Assembly: GCF_022539255.1 (NCBI RefSeq)
Contig: NZ_JAKZBV010000002.1
Location: forward strand, 62,001 to 126,000
Direction of reading: 5' to 3'
DNA from: Sinomonas terrae
GTDB taxonomy: Bacteria; Actinomycetota; Actinomycetes; Actinomycetales; Micrococcaceae
DNA: 64,000 nt
Positions 34,555 to 43,321 of this stretch are shown piece after piece. The notes below the pieces were generated by a model. It saw only the letters and a list, made by a program, of their open reading frames with translations. It did no database searches and was not told the DNA's origin. The number at the start of each line of letters is the position of its first letter. The stretch's first letter is position 1. The position numbers were made by a program, and so were the translations under genes.

Positions 34555-34588
34555 TCGAGGGAAAAGACTCACGCCGGGGGGAGGTCGT

Positions 34589-35011
34589 TTGAGCAGCCAA
34601 CCCCTGACTGACCGGGAAGTGCTGGCATCGAAGCTGAAGCTTCTGACCGACCTCGAAGAGCAGCGAAGCGGCGGTGCCCTGCTGTTCCCCAAAATCGAGA
34701 AGGCAATGGCCGAGCGGGGCGTCCGTCTCACACGCGTCCGCTGGTACCGGCTCCGGGCGGGCTCGGCGGACAACAAATGGGACCCTCAGCTCCTCGAGGC
34801 ACTGGCCGACTTTTTCGGCGTACCGGCGAGCTACCTGCTCGAGCGGGAGTCCCAGCTTCCCCCGGACCTCCAAGCCAAGGTGGAACTGATGTTGGCGATG
34901 AAGGCCGCCGAAGTCCAAGGCATTGCTGCCCGCATCGTCGGAGAGGTCTCTCCCGAGGCCCTCAATGAGCTTGCCAGACTCTTGGACAAGCACCGCAAGC
35001 CCGGCTCCTGA
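34589..35011 (+). CDS. XRE/EspR-like HTH regulator
   Basis: 140 residues with a TTG start at 34589; the strong GGGGGAGG at 34576-34583 decides it. The helix-turn-helix spans about 15-75 (IEKAMAERGVRLTRVRWYRL, LLEALADFFGVPASYLLERE), and a helical C-terminal part may dimerise, as in EspR. It is the last gene of the metallopeptidase cassette and directly precedes the large palindrome at 35065 and the transfer operon. It is the best candidate to bind both palindromes. Confidence 0.8.
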   Translation: MSSQPLTDREVLASKLKLLTDLEEQRSGGALLFPKIEKAMAERGVRLTRVRWYRLRAGSADNKWDPQLLEALADFFGVPASYLLERESQLPPDLQAKVELMLAMKAAEVQGIAARIVGEVSPEALNELARLLDKHRKPGS

Positions 35012-35064
35012 TCCCTCATCCCCGAAGCACCTCATACAGCGTGTGACACATCTGTAAACCTCCG

Positions 35065-35103
35065 CTAGGCTGTCACTGAAACACTGTTTCAGTGACAGCC
35101 TAG
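35065..35103. promoter_or_regulatory. 39-bp perfect palindrome upstream of the transfer operon (operator copy 2)
   Basis: Two 18-bp arms (CTAGGCTGTCACTGAAAC and its complement) around ACT. The central ACTGAAACACTGTTTCAGT (35075-35093) repeats the site at 32378-32396. It lies 57 bp ahead of the first transfer gene and 54 bp after the HTH gene. It could serve as both repressor operator and terminator. Confidence 0.75.
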
Positions 35104-35159
35104 CTTCTCACCGGTGGTCGCTGGATGCGGCAGCTGGCCTGACATGGTTCGGGGGTTGG

Positions 35160-36251
35160 ATGAGCGAGGTTAGAGGCGACTTGTGGCTAGGTGCCGCAGT
35201 GATCCTGGCCGTGCCGCTTCTCGTCGTGGTGCTCTTCGCAGGCGCCGGAGCCGGTTCTTCCTCGGCGGCTGCCGCCGGCTGCGCAGCCGCAGCTGTCCCC
35301 AACGCTTCCGTTCGTTCGTCCTCGGGTGTCCCCTCGGCAGTGGCCGGCTATTCGGGTGTGCAGCTGCAGAACGCCACGGCGATTATCTCGGCCGGGAGGG
35401 CGCTTGGTCTCTCTGCGCGGGGGCTGGCGATCGGGGTGATGACGGCGATGGGGGAGTCCGGTCTGCGGGTGGTCGACTATGGCGACAGTGCGGGCCCGGA
35501 CTCTCGTGGGCTGTTCCAGCAGCGGGCGAACGGCGCGTGGGGCTCCTACGCGGACCGGATGAGCCCGGGGACGTCGGCGGGGAACTTCTTCAGGGCGCTT
35601 CTGCGGGTCCAGGGGTGGGAGCAGCTGGAGCCCTCGGTCGCGGCCCACCGGGTCCAGGGCAATGCCGACCCGTTCCACTACGAGCCGTTCTGGTCGCCGG
35701 CGGTCGCCGTCGTGGCCGCGCTGGAGGGGCTCAGCCCAGTCTCGGTCGGCGGGACAGGGGCCTGCGGGTCTGCCGCGGGTTCGGGAGATGATCTGCCTTG
35801 GGGGCACGGGCCGGTCGGTGCCGTCTCGCCGTTGGGGATGTTCACCCGGGAGTGTGTGGACTTCGCGCTGTGGCGGGTGAACCAGGAGCTCGGTTCCGCC
35901 GGGGCGCCGTTCAGGCTCACCAATGCCGGCTTCCGCGGGGACGGGGTGCTGCTGGGCAGTGCGGTGACGTGGCGTGACGGGTGGCAGGCCAAGGGATGGC
36001 CGACGGGGAAGGCCCCTCGGGTCGGAGCTGTCGTCTGGTACGCCCCAGGCGTCGGGGGAGCGGACGGCACGTGGGGGCATGTGGCGGTCGTCAAGGCCGT
36101 CAACCCCGACGGGAGCTACGTCGAGGAGGGCTACAACGGCAGCCCAGCCCCCGATGACCACGCCTACTACACCCGCACGGTCCAGGACTCGGCCCCGAGC
36201 CTGTTCCTGTACGTGCCCACTGCCGGAACGAACGGGCCGGCGACCGAGTGA
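35160..36251 (+). CDS. Conjugation peptidoglycan hydrolase with CHAP domain
   Basis: 363 residues. One N-terminal membrane anchor (AAVILAVPLLVVVLFAGA), a lysozyme/transglycosylase-like region (TAMGESGLRVVDYGDSAGPD and RGLFQQR, residues about 85-170), then a C-terminal CHAP amidase domain with catalytic Cys in FTRECVDFALW and His in TWGHVAVVK. These two-domain enzymes open the wall for type IV secretion in Gram-positive conjugation (VirB1/TcpG role). First gene of the transfer operon; ends in a GTGA overlap. Confidence 0.88.
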   Translation: MSEVRGDLWLGAAVILAVPLLVVVLFAGAGAGSSSAAAAGCAAAAVPNASVRSSSGVPSAVAGYSGVQLQNATAIISAGRALGLSARGLAIGVMTAMGESGLRVVDYGDSAGPDSRGLFQQRANGAWGSYADRMSPGTSAGNFFRALLRVQGWEQLEPSVAAHRVQGNADPFHYEPFWSPAVAVVAALEGLSPVSVGGTGACGSAAGSGDDLPWGHGPVGAVSPLGMFTRECVDFALWRVNQELGSAGAPFRLTNAGFRGDGVLLGSAVTWRDGWQAKGWPTGKAPRVGAVVWYAPGVGGADGTWGHVAVVKAVNPDGSYVEEGYNGSPAPDDHAYYTRTVQDSAPSLFLYVPTAGTNGPATE

Positions 36252-36771
36252 AGGGACAGACTGTGAAGCCGATGCTGGCGGCCTTCGCCGTGGTGCTCGG
36301 CTGCGCCGGGTGCGCCTCGATGGGGCATGCCTCGACCGGGTCTTCCCCGAGCCCGACGCAGACGCGGACGGCGACGCTGAGCGCCGGCGGGGAGCCGCAG
36401 GCGCCCGGCGCGTCCTCCCCGACGGCGCTCGGCATCCTCTGGGACGAGGCCAGCAAGGCCGACGCCGTGGGCGCAGCGGCGAGGGCGATGGCCCTGTACG
36501 CCCGCCCCGGGGTGGGGGCGGAGGCGTGGATCGGGGACCTGCGCCCGCTGCTGACTCCGGGCGCGCTCGAGGCGTACACGGGCACCGACACGTCCCAGGT
36601 CCCCGCCCGCGCGGTGACCGGCCCGGGCCGGATCGTCGCCGACGCGACTGACGGCTACGGCTGCCACGTGCTCGTCCCCACCGACGCGGGGGAGTACGAC
36701 GTGCAGCTCGTCAGGGCTGGGGCCTTGAGCCCGTGGAAGGTCGCCCGGATCGCCGTCCCGGGAAGAAGTGA
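36248..36771 (+). pseudogene. Lipoprotein of the transfer operon, frameshifted at its 3' end
   Basis: GTG 36248 (or 36263) begins a signal peptide with a lipobox (AVVLGC). The protein body (about 40-170) resembles small T4SS lipoproteins. Near the end WKVARIAVPG reads into SEPGERRR and the frame runs on to 37087, over 290 bp into the next gene. One extra C in CCCGGG at 36757-36762 would give VPGKK and a TGA at 36769-36771, right before the next gene's ribosome site. So a 1-bp deletion (or a sequencing error) is likely, and the native end is about 36771. Confidence 0.6.
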
Positions 36772-36794
36772 GCCAGGAGAGAGAAGGAGAACGC

Positions 36795-38057
36795 ATGCCC
36801 ATCGACCACGCCCTCGTGGAGGACACACCTGTCATCACGGCGGTGTTGAACACAGACAGCACGGGCGAGCTCACGATCGACGCCCGCACCGAGGCCGTGG
36901 CAGGGGCCAGCCTTCCGGCGCTGCGGGCGGCGCTGATGCAGCGGGTGATCGCCGTCGCGGCCGCGCTCGGACGTCCCGTGAGGATGACGACGATGGACGA
37001 GAGCGGATCCACGGTCCTCGTCGTCTCCCCGGACGGATCCGCCGAACCCGCCCGCGCCCAGGGCACCGGTCCAGCCGAGATCGCTGAGGTGCCCGATGCC
37101 AGTGCGCCGGTGGATTCCGCCGCGGCCGGATCGCGGAGGAAGGCGCGGGAGTCGTTCCTGCGCCAGGAGCAGGCGGAGAAGCCCGCGACCCGGGGCCTGC
37201 GCGGCGTGCTGGCCCGGACGGGGATCCGGATGGCCCCGAGCGAGGCCGAGCGCGCAGAGCGGGCCGACGAGCAGGCCGTGAGCCGGCACTGGCCCGGGCC
37301 CCGCACGATCGCGATCGTCAACGGCAAGGGCGGGGCCGGCAAGACCCCATCGACGATCATGCTCGCCGCGGTCTTCGCCCGCTACGGCGGGGCCGGCGTG
37401 CTCGCCTGGGACAACAACCAGACCCGCGGCACCCTGGGCTGGCGCACCGAGCAGGGCCCGCACGAGGCGACCCTGCTCGACCTCCTGCCCGAGACCGACC
37501 GGCTCCTGGCAGCCTCCGCCCAGTCCGCCGACCTGGCGCACTTCGTCCACCACCAGAGCCGCGACCGCTTCGACGTGCTGCGCTCCAAGCCGGTGGCACT
37601 GGCCCACGAGCAGCGCATCACCCCCGCCGACGTCGATGCCATCCACTCGGTGGCCTCCAAGTACTACCGCCTCGTGCTCATCGACTCCGGCAACGACGAG
37701 TCCGACCCGATGTGGCTGAGGATGATCGACCACGCAGACCAGATCGTCGTCGCCACCACGACCCGCGCCGACCACGCCGAGGCCGGAGCCCTGCTCCTGG
37801 AGGCCCTCGCCGAGCGCGACGAGGCCTCCGCGAAGCTCGCCCGCGAAGCCGTGGCCGTCATCACCCAGGCCGACCCCACCGCCACCAGGGCCGACCTCCA
37901 GCACATGGCCGACGGCTACGCCCGGCTCACCCGCGCCGTCGTGCAGGTCCCGCACGACCCGGCCCTCGTCGACGGCCACATCGGCTACGAGACACTCCGC
38001 CCCGCGACCCGGCGGGCCTGGCTGGCCGCCGCGGCCCAGGTCGCCCGCGGACTATGA
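36795..38057 (+). CDS. ParA/MinD-like ATPase of the transfer operon
   Basis: 420 residues from ATG 36795 (AGAAGGAGA upstream); GTG 36768 is an alternative. Residues 1-160 are variable and charged. The P-loop domain has NGKGGAGKTPST (about 172-183), Walker A'-like LAWDNNQTRG and Walker B LVLIDSGND. It differs from the partition ParA at 27708 and belongs to the conjugation operon, as in other actinobacterial transfer regions. Possible role: positioning or assembling the secretion apparatus. Confidence 0.85.
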   Translation: MPIDHALVEDTPVITAVLNTDSTGELTIDARTEAVAGASLPALRAALMQRVIAVAAALGRPVRMTTMDESGSTVLVVSPDGSAEPARAQGTGPAEIAEVPDASAPVDSAAAGSRRKARESFLRQEQAEKPATRGLRGVLARTGIRMAPSEAERAERADEQAVSRHWPGPRTIAIVNGKGGAGKTPSTIMLAAVFARYGGAGVLAWDNNQTRGTLGWRTEQGPHEATLLDLLPETDRLLAASAQSADLAHFVHHQSRDRFDVLRSKPVALAHEQRITPADVDAIHSVASKYYRLVLIDSGNDESDPMWLRMIDHADQIVVATTTRADHAEAGALLLEALAERDEASAKLAREAVAVITQADPTATRADLQHMADGYARLTRAVVQVPHDPALVDGHIGYETLRPATRRAWLAAAAQVARGL

Positions 38058-38071
38058 GCAGAGGAGGGACG

Positions 38072-38602
38072 ATGGCCGAGGAGACCACGGTCCAGGACCG
38101 CACGAACCCCTGGCTCACCGCCGCAGCAGACGCAGCCGCCCGCCTCCCCGCCGAGCAGACCGCGGCGGCGGACCGCGATGAGCCATCCGCGGGTCTTCGG
38201 ACGGTGTTCGTCGCCGCCCACGGCGGAGCCGGGGCAACGACCTGGGCGCACGTCCTCGGCGGCACCGACGGCGGACCCGAGATGCCAGACGATGGCACCC
38301 CTGTCGTGCTGGTCGCCAGGGCGAGCGTGGCCGGGATCGACGCGGCCAAGCGCATCCTCGCCGCCCACGCGGCCGCTGTCGCGTGCGTGCTCATCGTCCC
38401 GGCAGCCCCCGGGCGGCCGCACAGGGTCATCCGGAACGAGCTGCGGGTGCTCGCCGGCGCAGCGCCGCTCGTGCATGCCCCCTGGGTGCCCGCCCTGCTC
38501 GCCATGAGGCCTGCCCAGGCCGGCCCCGACGACATTCCCCCCAAGGACCTGGCGCGCCTGCGCGCCGCCCTGCCGCCCACCCGAGAAGGAGACATCCCAT
38601 GA
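38072..38602 (+). CDS. Small P-loop-like protein with degenerate nucleotide site (DUF6668-like)
   Basis: 176 residues, ATG 38072 with GGAGGGAC upstream; ATG 38054 overlapping the previous stop is possible. VAAHGGAGATTWAHVLGG resembles a Walker A motif without its lysine. VLVARASVAGIDAAKRILA follows as in ParA-like folds. It is probably a non-hydrolysing partner of the preceding ATPase. DUF6668 is a recollected family name. Ends in ATGA overlap with the pilin-like gene. Confidence 0.7.
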   Translation: MAEETTVQDRTNPWLTAAADAAARLPAEQTAAADRDEPSAGLRTVFVAAHGGAGATTWAHVLGGTDGGPEMPDDGTPVVLVARASVAGIDAAKRILAAHAAAVACVLIVPAAPGRPHRVIRNELRVLAGAAPLVHAPWVPALLAMRPAQAGPDDIPPKDLARLRAALPPTREGDIP

Positions 38603-38874
38603 CCGCTCTGACCGCTCTCGCCCTGTACGCCCCGACCGAGGCGAAGCCCCTCCCTCCCGGTGTCCAGGACGGGCTCGACACCATCAGGGCCTGGGCCATG
38701 GGCATCGGCGGAGGTCTGGCCGTCATCGCCCTGCTGATCCTGTTCATCGGCCTCTTCTTCTCCAACCAGCACGGGCAGGGCCACCAGTTCATGCAGAAGG
38801 CCGGCTGGTGGCTCACCGGGGCAATGGGCCTGGGCCTGGCCGGTGTCATCGCCCCGATCTTCATCGGGATGTGA
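38599..38874 (+). CDS. VirB2/TrbC-like pilin or membrane protein
   Basis: 91 residues, ATGA overlap. Two hydrophobic segments: MGIGGGLAVIALLILFIGLFF (about 34-54) and WWLTGAMGLGLAGVIAPIFIG (about 69-90). The layout (short N-terminal tail, two membrane helices, small loop) matches VirB2/TrbC-type proteins of Gram-positive type IV secretion. Position between the ATPase pair and the VirB8-like gene agrees. Confidence 0.7.
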   Translation: MTALTALALYAPTEAKPLPPGVQDGLDTIRAWAMGIGGGLAVIALLILFIGLFFSNQHGQGHQFMQKAGWWLTGAMGLGLAGVIAPIFIGM

Positions 38875-38884
38875 GAGGACCCGC

Positions 38885-39580
38885 ATGAAGAAGCCGAACC
38901 AGAAGCTCACCCTCTGGGCCGCCGGGCTCGTCGCCGCCGTCATCGTGGTCATGGCGGTGCTCGTCGCCGTCACGCCCACCCAGTCATCCCCCCAATCATC
39001 CGGAGGGAGCGGGCAGGCGGTCCCCGAGACCACGCCCTCGGCACCTGCCGGATGCAGCGCCCCGACCGATGAAACCTCGAACAAGCCGGCCCCGCCCAGC
39101 GATCTGCGGTGGGAGGCCTCCAAAGGCTGGACATGGCCGGTCTCGGACACCTACGGCCCCACCCAGCACCGGGACGGGCTCGGTGTCTGCTTCGCCCGTT
39201 CCCCGCTCGGCGCCGCTCTGGCGATGACGACGATTCTCGCCTCGTTCAGCACGAGCCCCGATCTGAGAAGCGTCACCGACCAGTACATCGTCGACTCTCC
39301 GGGGAAGACGGCCATTCTGGCCCAGATATCCGCCCCAAGGACTCCACAGGCGCCGCTCGCTTTCGCCGGTTACAAGGTCGACTCGTTCTCCTCGGATGAA
39401 GCCCAGATCACCGTGGTCCTCAAAGCCCCTGGTGGCTCTGACGGCTACATCGGCATGCCCACAACCCTGCGGTGGGCGGACGCCGATTGGAAGGTGAAGC
39501 TGCTGGACAACGGGAACTTCTTCGCCGGGTCCCCGACAACCGTAGCCGCTGGATCATTCACCTCCTGGGGAGCGTCCTGA
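38885..39580 (+). CDS. VirB8/TcpC-like membrane protein
   Basis: 231 residues from ATG 38885. One N-terminal transmembrane helix (LWAAGLVAAVIVVMAVLVAV), a Ser/Pro/Gly-rich linker, then an extracytoplasmic domain (about 75-231) of NTF2-like size with GLGVCFARSPLGAALAMTTI. This is the layout of TcpC/VirB8 scaffold proteins. Stop overlaps the next ATG (TGATG). Confidence 0.7.
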   Translation: MKKPNQKLTLWAAGLVAAVIVVMAVLVAVTPTQSSPQSSGGSGQAVPETTPSAPAGCSAPTDETSNKPAPPSDLRWEASKGWTWPVSDTYGPTQHRDGLGVCFARSPLGAALAMTTILASFSTSPDLRSVTDQYIVDSPGKTAILAQISAPRTPQAPLAFAGYKVDSFSSDEAQITVVLKAPGGSDGYIGMPTTLRWADADWKVKLLDNGNFFAGSPTTVAAGSFTSWGAS

Positions 39581-40833
39581 TGGCCGACTGCATCGGGTGG
39601 AACCCGCTGAGCTACGGCGACTGCGCAAAGCAGGCCGCCAACGACGCGGTAGCCGGGGCGGTCAGCTCCGGGGTCCAAGACCTCGGCAAGGCGATGATGG
39701 GCGCGTGGGACGGCATCATCAAGTCGTTCCTGACCTCCTGGCTGGGCGCCGGCCTCGGAGTCGACCTGGGCGGGGTCTCAGCGACGTGGCTGACGTCCGC
39801 GCTGAGCGGGATCAGCGTGGTGCTGGCGATCGTGGGGATCATGATCGCCTGCATCTGGACGATGCTGCACATGCGCGGGGACCGGGCGAAGCAGGCCGCG
39901 CAGTCGCTGTTCACGGTGTTCCTGACGACGATGGGAACGGCCCTGGTGCAGGTCCTGATCCCGGCGGGCGACTCGTTCGCGGCCTGGATCCTCGACCAGG
40001 CGGGCGTGGACTCCAGTGCCTGGTCGTACACCTCGGGCGCGGCGGTGGCCGCCCTGGCGCCGGGGATCGCGGTCCTGGCGGGGATCTTCGGGTTCATCGC
40101 GACGCTGTGCCAGTGGGTGATCATGCTCATCCGCGCCGCGGTCCTGCCGCTGCTGGTGGCGGTGTGGCCGGTGACGGCCGCGGCGTCGATGATCCGGGGC
40201 GGGGAGCAGATGTTCTCCAAGGTCACGGGCTGGATGGTCGCGTTCCTGGTGTACAAGCCGATCGCGGCGATCGTGTACGCGTTCGCGTGGAAGCTCAAGG
40301 GCGGATCCGACGGCATCGGCGCGGTCATCAACGGCATGATCCTGCTCGTGCTGGCCGTCGTGGCCCTGCCGGCCGTGATGCGGCTGATCGCCCCGGCCAC
40401 CAGCGCACTCGGGGCGGCCTCGGGAGGCTCGGCGGCCCTGGCCGCGGGCGGTTCCCTGGTCGCCGCCGGCGTCGCGGTGGGCGCCGCCGTGGCGACCGGC
40501 GGGGGCAGCACCGCCGCGACGACGACGGCCTCGGCAGACATCGGCACGGCAGGCGGCACCACGGTCGCCACCGAAGGCAGATCCCCCGCCGGCGGGACGG
40601 GCGCCGGCTCCACGGGCGGTGAAACCGGGGGCGCCACAGGGGCGTCGGGAGCGCAGGGCTCCTCCGGCGCAGCCGGTGCGGCAGGGGAGGCCGGCGAGCC
40701 CGCTTCCAGCGGTGGGGCGCCGGGCTCCGCCGGTGGTGCCGGGGACGGCTTCAAGGCCGGTGTGAATTCGCTCGGAGGGTCCGTGGCGCAGGGCGCACAG
40801 GACTCCGACGGGACGGGGGTGGTCGGCGGATGA
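39580..40833 (+). CDS. VirB6/TrbL-like polytopic protein
   Basis: 417 residues. About six membrane segments between 65 and 300 (VVLAIVGIMIACIWTMLHM, GIAVLAGIFGFIATLCQWVI, VYKPIAAIVYAFAW and others), an N-terminal amphipathic region and a C-terminal tail of about 100 residues made almost only of Gly, Ala, Ser and Thr. This fits VirB6/TrbL channel components. The following 115 bp (40834-40948) has no gene. Confidence 0.82.
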   Translation: MADCIGWNPLSYGDCAKQAANDAVAGAVSSGVQDLGKAMMGAWDGIIKSFLTSWLGAGLGVDLGGVSATWLTSALSGISVVLAIVGIMIACIWTMLHMRGDRAKQAAQSLFTVFLTTMGTALVQVLIPAGDSFAAWILDQAGVDSSAWSYTSGAAVAALAPGIAVLAGIFGFIATLCQWVIMLIRAAVLPLLVAVWPVTAAASMIRGGEQMFSKVTGWMVAFLVYKPIAAIVYAFAWKLKGGSDGIGAVINGMILLVLAVVALPAVMRLIAPATSALGAASGGSAALAAGGSLVAAGVAVGAAVATGGGSTAATTTASADIGTAGGTTVATEGRSPAGGTGAGSTGGETGGATGASGAQGSSGAAGAAGEAGEPASSGGAPGSAGGAGDGFKAGVNSLGGSVAQGAQDSDGTGVVGG

Positions 40834-40948
40834 CCCCCGGATTCCATGCGGTCCGCGGGCGGACCGCCACCGGCACGGAAAGGACTGCCGGATTGAACAG
40901 GACTGGGCGTCGGCCTGCGCGGCGGGCGGAGGAGAGGGGACGGCTGGG

Positions 40949-42040
40949 ATGAGCACGAACGAGACACCGGAGCGGTTCGGGAACTGGCTCAAGCCCAGCT
41001 CCCCGGGGCTGTTCGGCCTGAGCCTGGGCGGGGTCATCGCCTCCGGTGCGGGCCTGATCCTGGCGATGCTGTTCGTGGTCAAGGGCAACACGGCAGGGAT
41101 GCTGGGCGTCCTCGGTTTGACGGCCGCGATCGTGCTGCTGGGCTTCGTCCGCTTCGGCGGCTTGACCCTCCTCGAGCGGGCGACGAACGGCTTCTCCCTC
41201 GCGCGGCGGCGCGCCAGCGGGGAGGCCTTCTACGTCACCGGGGCCATGGGCACGCTCCCGGCCGAGTTCGCCGAGCGGCTGCCCGGGGCCCTGCTGGACG
41301 TGGACGCCGTGTCGGGAAGGGACGGGATCGACCGGCCGTTCACCCTCCTGCACCACAAGAGCGTCGGCCAGCTCGCGGCGGTGTTCGGCTGCTCCCCGGA
41401 CGGGGCTGCGATGCAGGAGACGTCGACCGTGGACGCCCAGGTGGCGAACTTCGGCGGCTGGCTCAGCGAGCACTCCGTGGAGGACGGACTGGCCGGGGCG
41501 ACCATCGTGGTCGACTCCGCCTCGGAGTCCTCCGCGGCCATGGTCCAGGCGATGCGCGACACGGTGGCCCCGGACGCCCCGGCCTTCGCCAAGGACGTCC
41601 TCGGCGCCGCCGCCGGGACCCTCCCGGCCCGGGCCGCGACGGTGAACGTGTACGCGACGCTCGTGTACGACGTCGCCGAGCTCGGCGGCGACCGGGACCT
41701 CGAGACGGCGGTGGCGGAGGTCGCGGCGCGGATGCCGCACCAGTCCGCGTCCCTGCAGGCCGCCGGGGCCGGCAACGCCAAGCCCCTGGTGGAGGCCGAG
41801 CTGTCCCAGGCGGCGCAGCTGGCGTACCAGCCCACCCGGGACGCCGAGCTCGCCCTCGACGGGCTCGCCGGCCATGGGAACGCCCGCCCGTTCTCGCAGG
41901 CGGGGCCGGGGTTCTTCGACGACTCGGCCGGGCGGGTGGTCTTCCACGACGGGGCGGCGTCGATGACGCTGATGATGACCGTTCCCCCGGGGGCGCACAT
42001 CACGGCGCGGTCGTTCGAGCGTGATCCGCACCGGGTTTGA
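40949..42040 (+). pseudogene. SCO6880-like T4SS protein, 5' part interrupted by IS3 element
   Basis: 363 residues with two membrane segments near the start (LGGVIASGAGLILAMLFVV and MLGVLGLTAAIVLLGFV), followed by a large cytoplasmic part. The actinobacterial transfer-operon family known as SCO6880-like (PrgI-fold N-terminus) has this layout and sits just before the VirB4-like ATPase. The frame stops at TGA in the IS end. The rest continues after the IS at 43322-43756, giving together about 505 residues, a plausible full length. Confidence 0.8.
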
Positions 42041-42073
42041 TGGAGAGATCGATGACCCGGAAGGATTTCTCTC

Positions 42074-42391
42074 ATGTCAGCACCGCGGAAGTACCCGGCC
42101 GAACTGAAGGAGCGCGCGACGCGCATGGCCTTGGAGGCCCGCGCCGATCCCGCGACCAGGGTCGGGGCGTACAAGCGGATCGGGGAACAGCTGGGGATCC
42201 ATCCCGAGGCGCTGCGGACGTGGGTGCGCGAGACGGAGGTCGACGAGGGGCTGCGACCGGGGACGACCAGCACTGACGCTGCCCGGATCGCCGAGCTCGA
42301 GCGGGAGAACCGCGAGCTGCGCCGGGCGAACACGATCCTGAAGCAGGCCTCGGCTTTCTTCGCGGCGGAGCTCGACCGCCCGTCGAGGTGA
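42074..42391 (+). CDS. IS3-family transposase OrfA
   Basis: 105 residues with an N-terminal helix-turn-helix (YKRIGEQLGIHPEALRTWVR, about 35-54) and a C-terminal leucine-zipper-like helix (RIAELERENRELRRANTILK). OrfA binds the IS ends. Its stop overlaps the OrfB start region; the usual OrfAB fusion by -1 frameshifting is expected. Confidence 0.92.
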   Translation: MSAPRKYPAELKERATRMALEARADPATRVGAYKRIGEQLGIHPEALRTWVRETEVDEGLRPGTTSTDAARIAELERENRELRRANTILKQASAFFAAELDRPSR

Positions 42392-43293
42392 TGTGCGCCT
42401 TCGTCGAGGAGCACCGCGACGAGCACGGGGTCGAGCCGATCTGCCGCGTCCTGCAGATCGCCCCGAGCACCTACTACGCCCACCGCACCCGCCAGCCCTC
42501 CGCGAGGGCGCTGAGGGATGCCGGGCTGGCCGAGAAGATCCGCACCGTGCATGAGGAGAACTACGGCGTCTACGGGGTCCGCAAGGTCCATGCTGCCCTG
42601 AACCGTGAGGGCATCCCGGTGGCGCGCTGCACCGTCGAGCGGCTCATGCGCGCCGAGGGCCTGCGCGGGATCAGCCGCGCCAAGGGCCCGCGCACGACAC
42701 GTCCGGCCCCCGAGACGGCCCGCCCCGCCGACCTGGTCGAGCGCCGGTTCACCGCGGAGGCGCCGAACCGGCTCTGGGTCGCGGACATAACGTATGTGCG
42801 CACCTTCGCCGGCTGGGTCTACGCGGCGTTCGTCCTGGACGTCTTCGCCCGCCGGATCGTGGGCTGGCAGGTCTCCACCAGCCTCTACACCGAACTAGCC
42901 CTCGACGCCCTGCAGATGGGCATCTGGGCCCGCACCAGGGACGGGGCCGACCTGGCCGGTCTGGTCCACCACTCCGACCGCGGGGTCCAGTACCGGGCCA
43001 TCCGCTACACCGAGCGCCTCGCCGAGGCCGACGCGGTCGCCTCCGTCGGCTCGCGTGGGGACAGCTACGACAATGCCATGGCCGAGGCCCTGAACTCCCT
43101 GTTCAAGGCCGAGCTGGTCCGCAACAGAGGCCCCTGGCGCGACATCAACCACCTCGAGATCGCCGTGGCCGAATGGGTCGACTGGTACAACCACCGGCGC
43201 CTCCACGGCGAGCTCGGCCACGTCCCCCCCGCCGAATACGAAGCGGCCCATGCCGCACCAGCCCAACAGCCAGAACCCACGAAAACCAACTAA
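42388..43293 (+). CDS. IS3-family transposase OrfB (DDE integrase domain)
   Basis: 301 residues, frame opening at GTG 42388 with an ATG at 42391. It has the HTH_21 region (TVHEENYGVYGVRKVHAALN) and an rve catalytic core: WVADITYVRTFAGWVY (first Asp), LVHHSDRGVQY (second Asp) and GDSYDNAMAEALNSLFKAE (Glu). Complete, so the element may still be mobile. Confidence 0.93.
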   Translation: MMCAFVEEHRDEHGVEPICRVLQIAPSTYYAHRTRQPSARALRDAGLAEKIRTVHEENYGVYGVRKVHAALNREGIPVARCTVERLMRAEGLRGISRAKGPRTTRPAPETARPADLVERRFTAEAPNRLWVADITYVRTFAGWVYAAFVLDVFARRIVGWQVSTSLYTELALDALQMGIWARTRDGADLAGLVHHSDRGVQYRAIRYTERLAEADAVASVGSRGDSYDNAMAEALNSLFKAELVRNRGPWRDINHLEIAVAEWVDWYNHRRLHGELGHVPPAEYEAAHAAPAQQPEPTKTN

Positions 43294-43321
43294 AAAGTAC
43301 TCCATCAAACACGGGGCTTGA

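Larger units (their letters stand above)
42036..43309. mobile_element. IS3-family insertion sequence
   Basis: About 1.27 kb with two transposase frames. Ends show a 10-bp perfect inverted repeat TTTGATGGAG...CTCCATCAAA, extending outward as CCGGGTTTGA versus CCGTGTTTGA on the complementary side (14 of 15 with the inner bases). A target duplication is not obvious. It splits the SCO6880-like gene of the transfer operon. Confidence 0.85.

Noticed and set aside
36795..38057. Second plasmid partition system
   Set aside because: The ParA-like ATPase has no ParB-like partner or centromere repeats next to it and lies inside the transfer operon.
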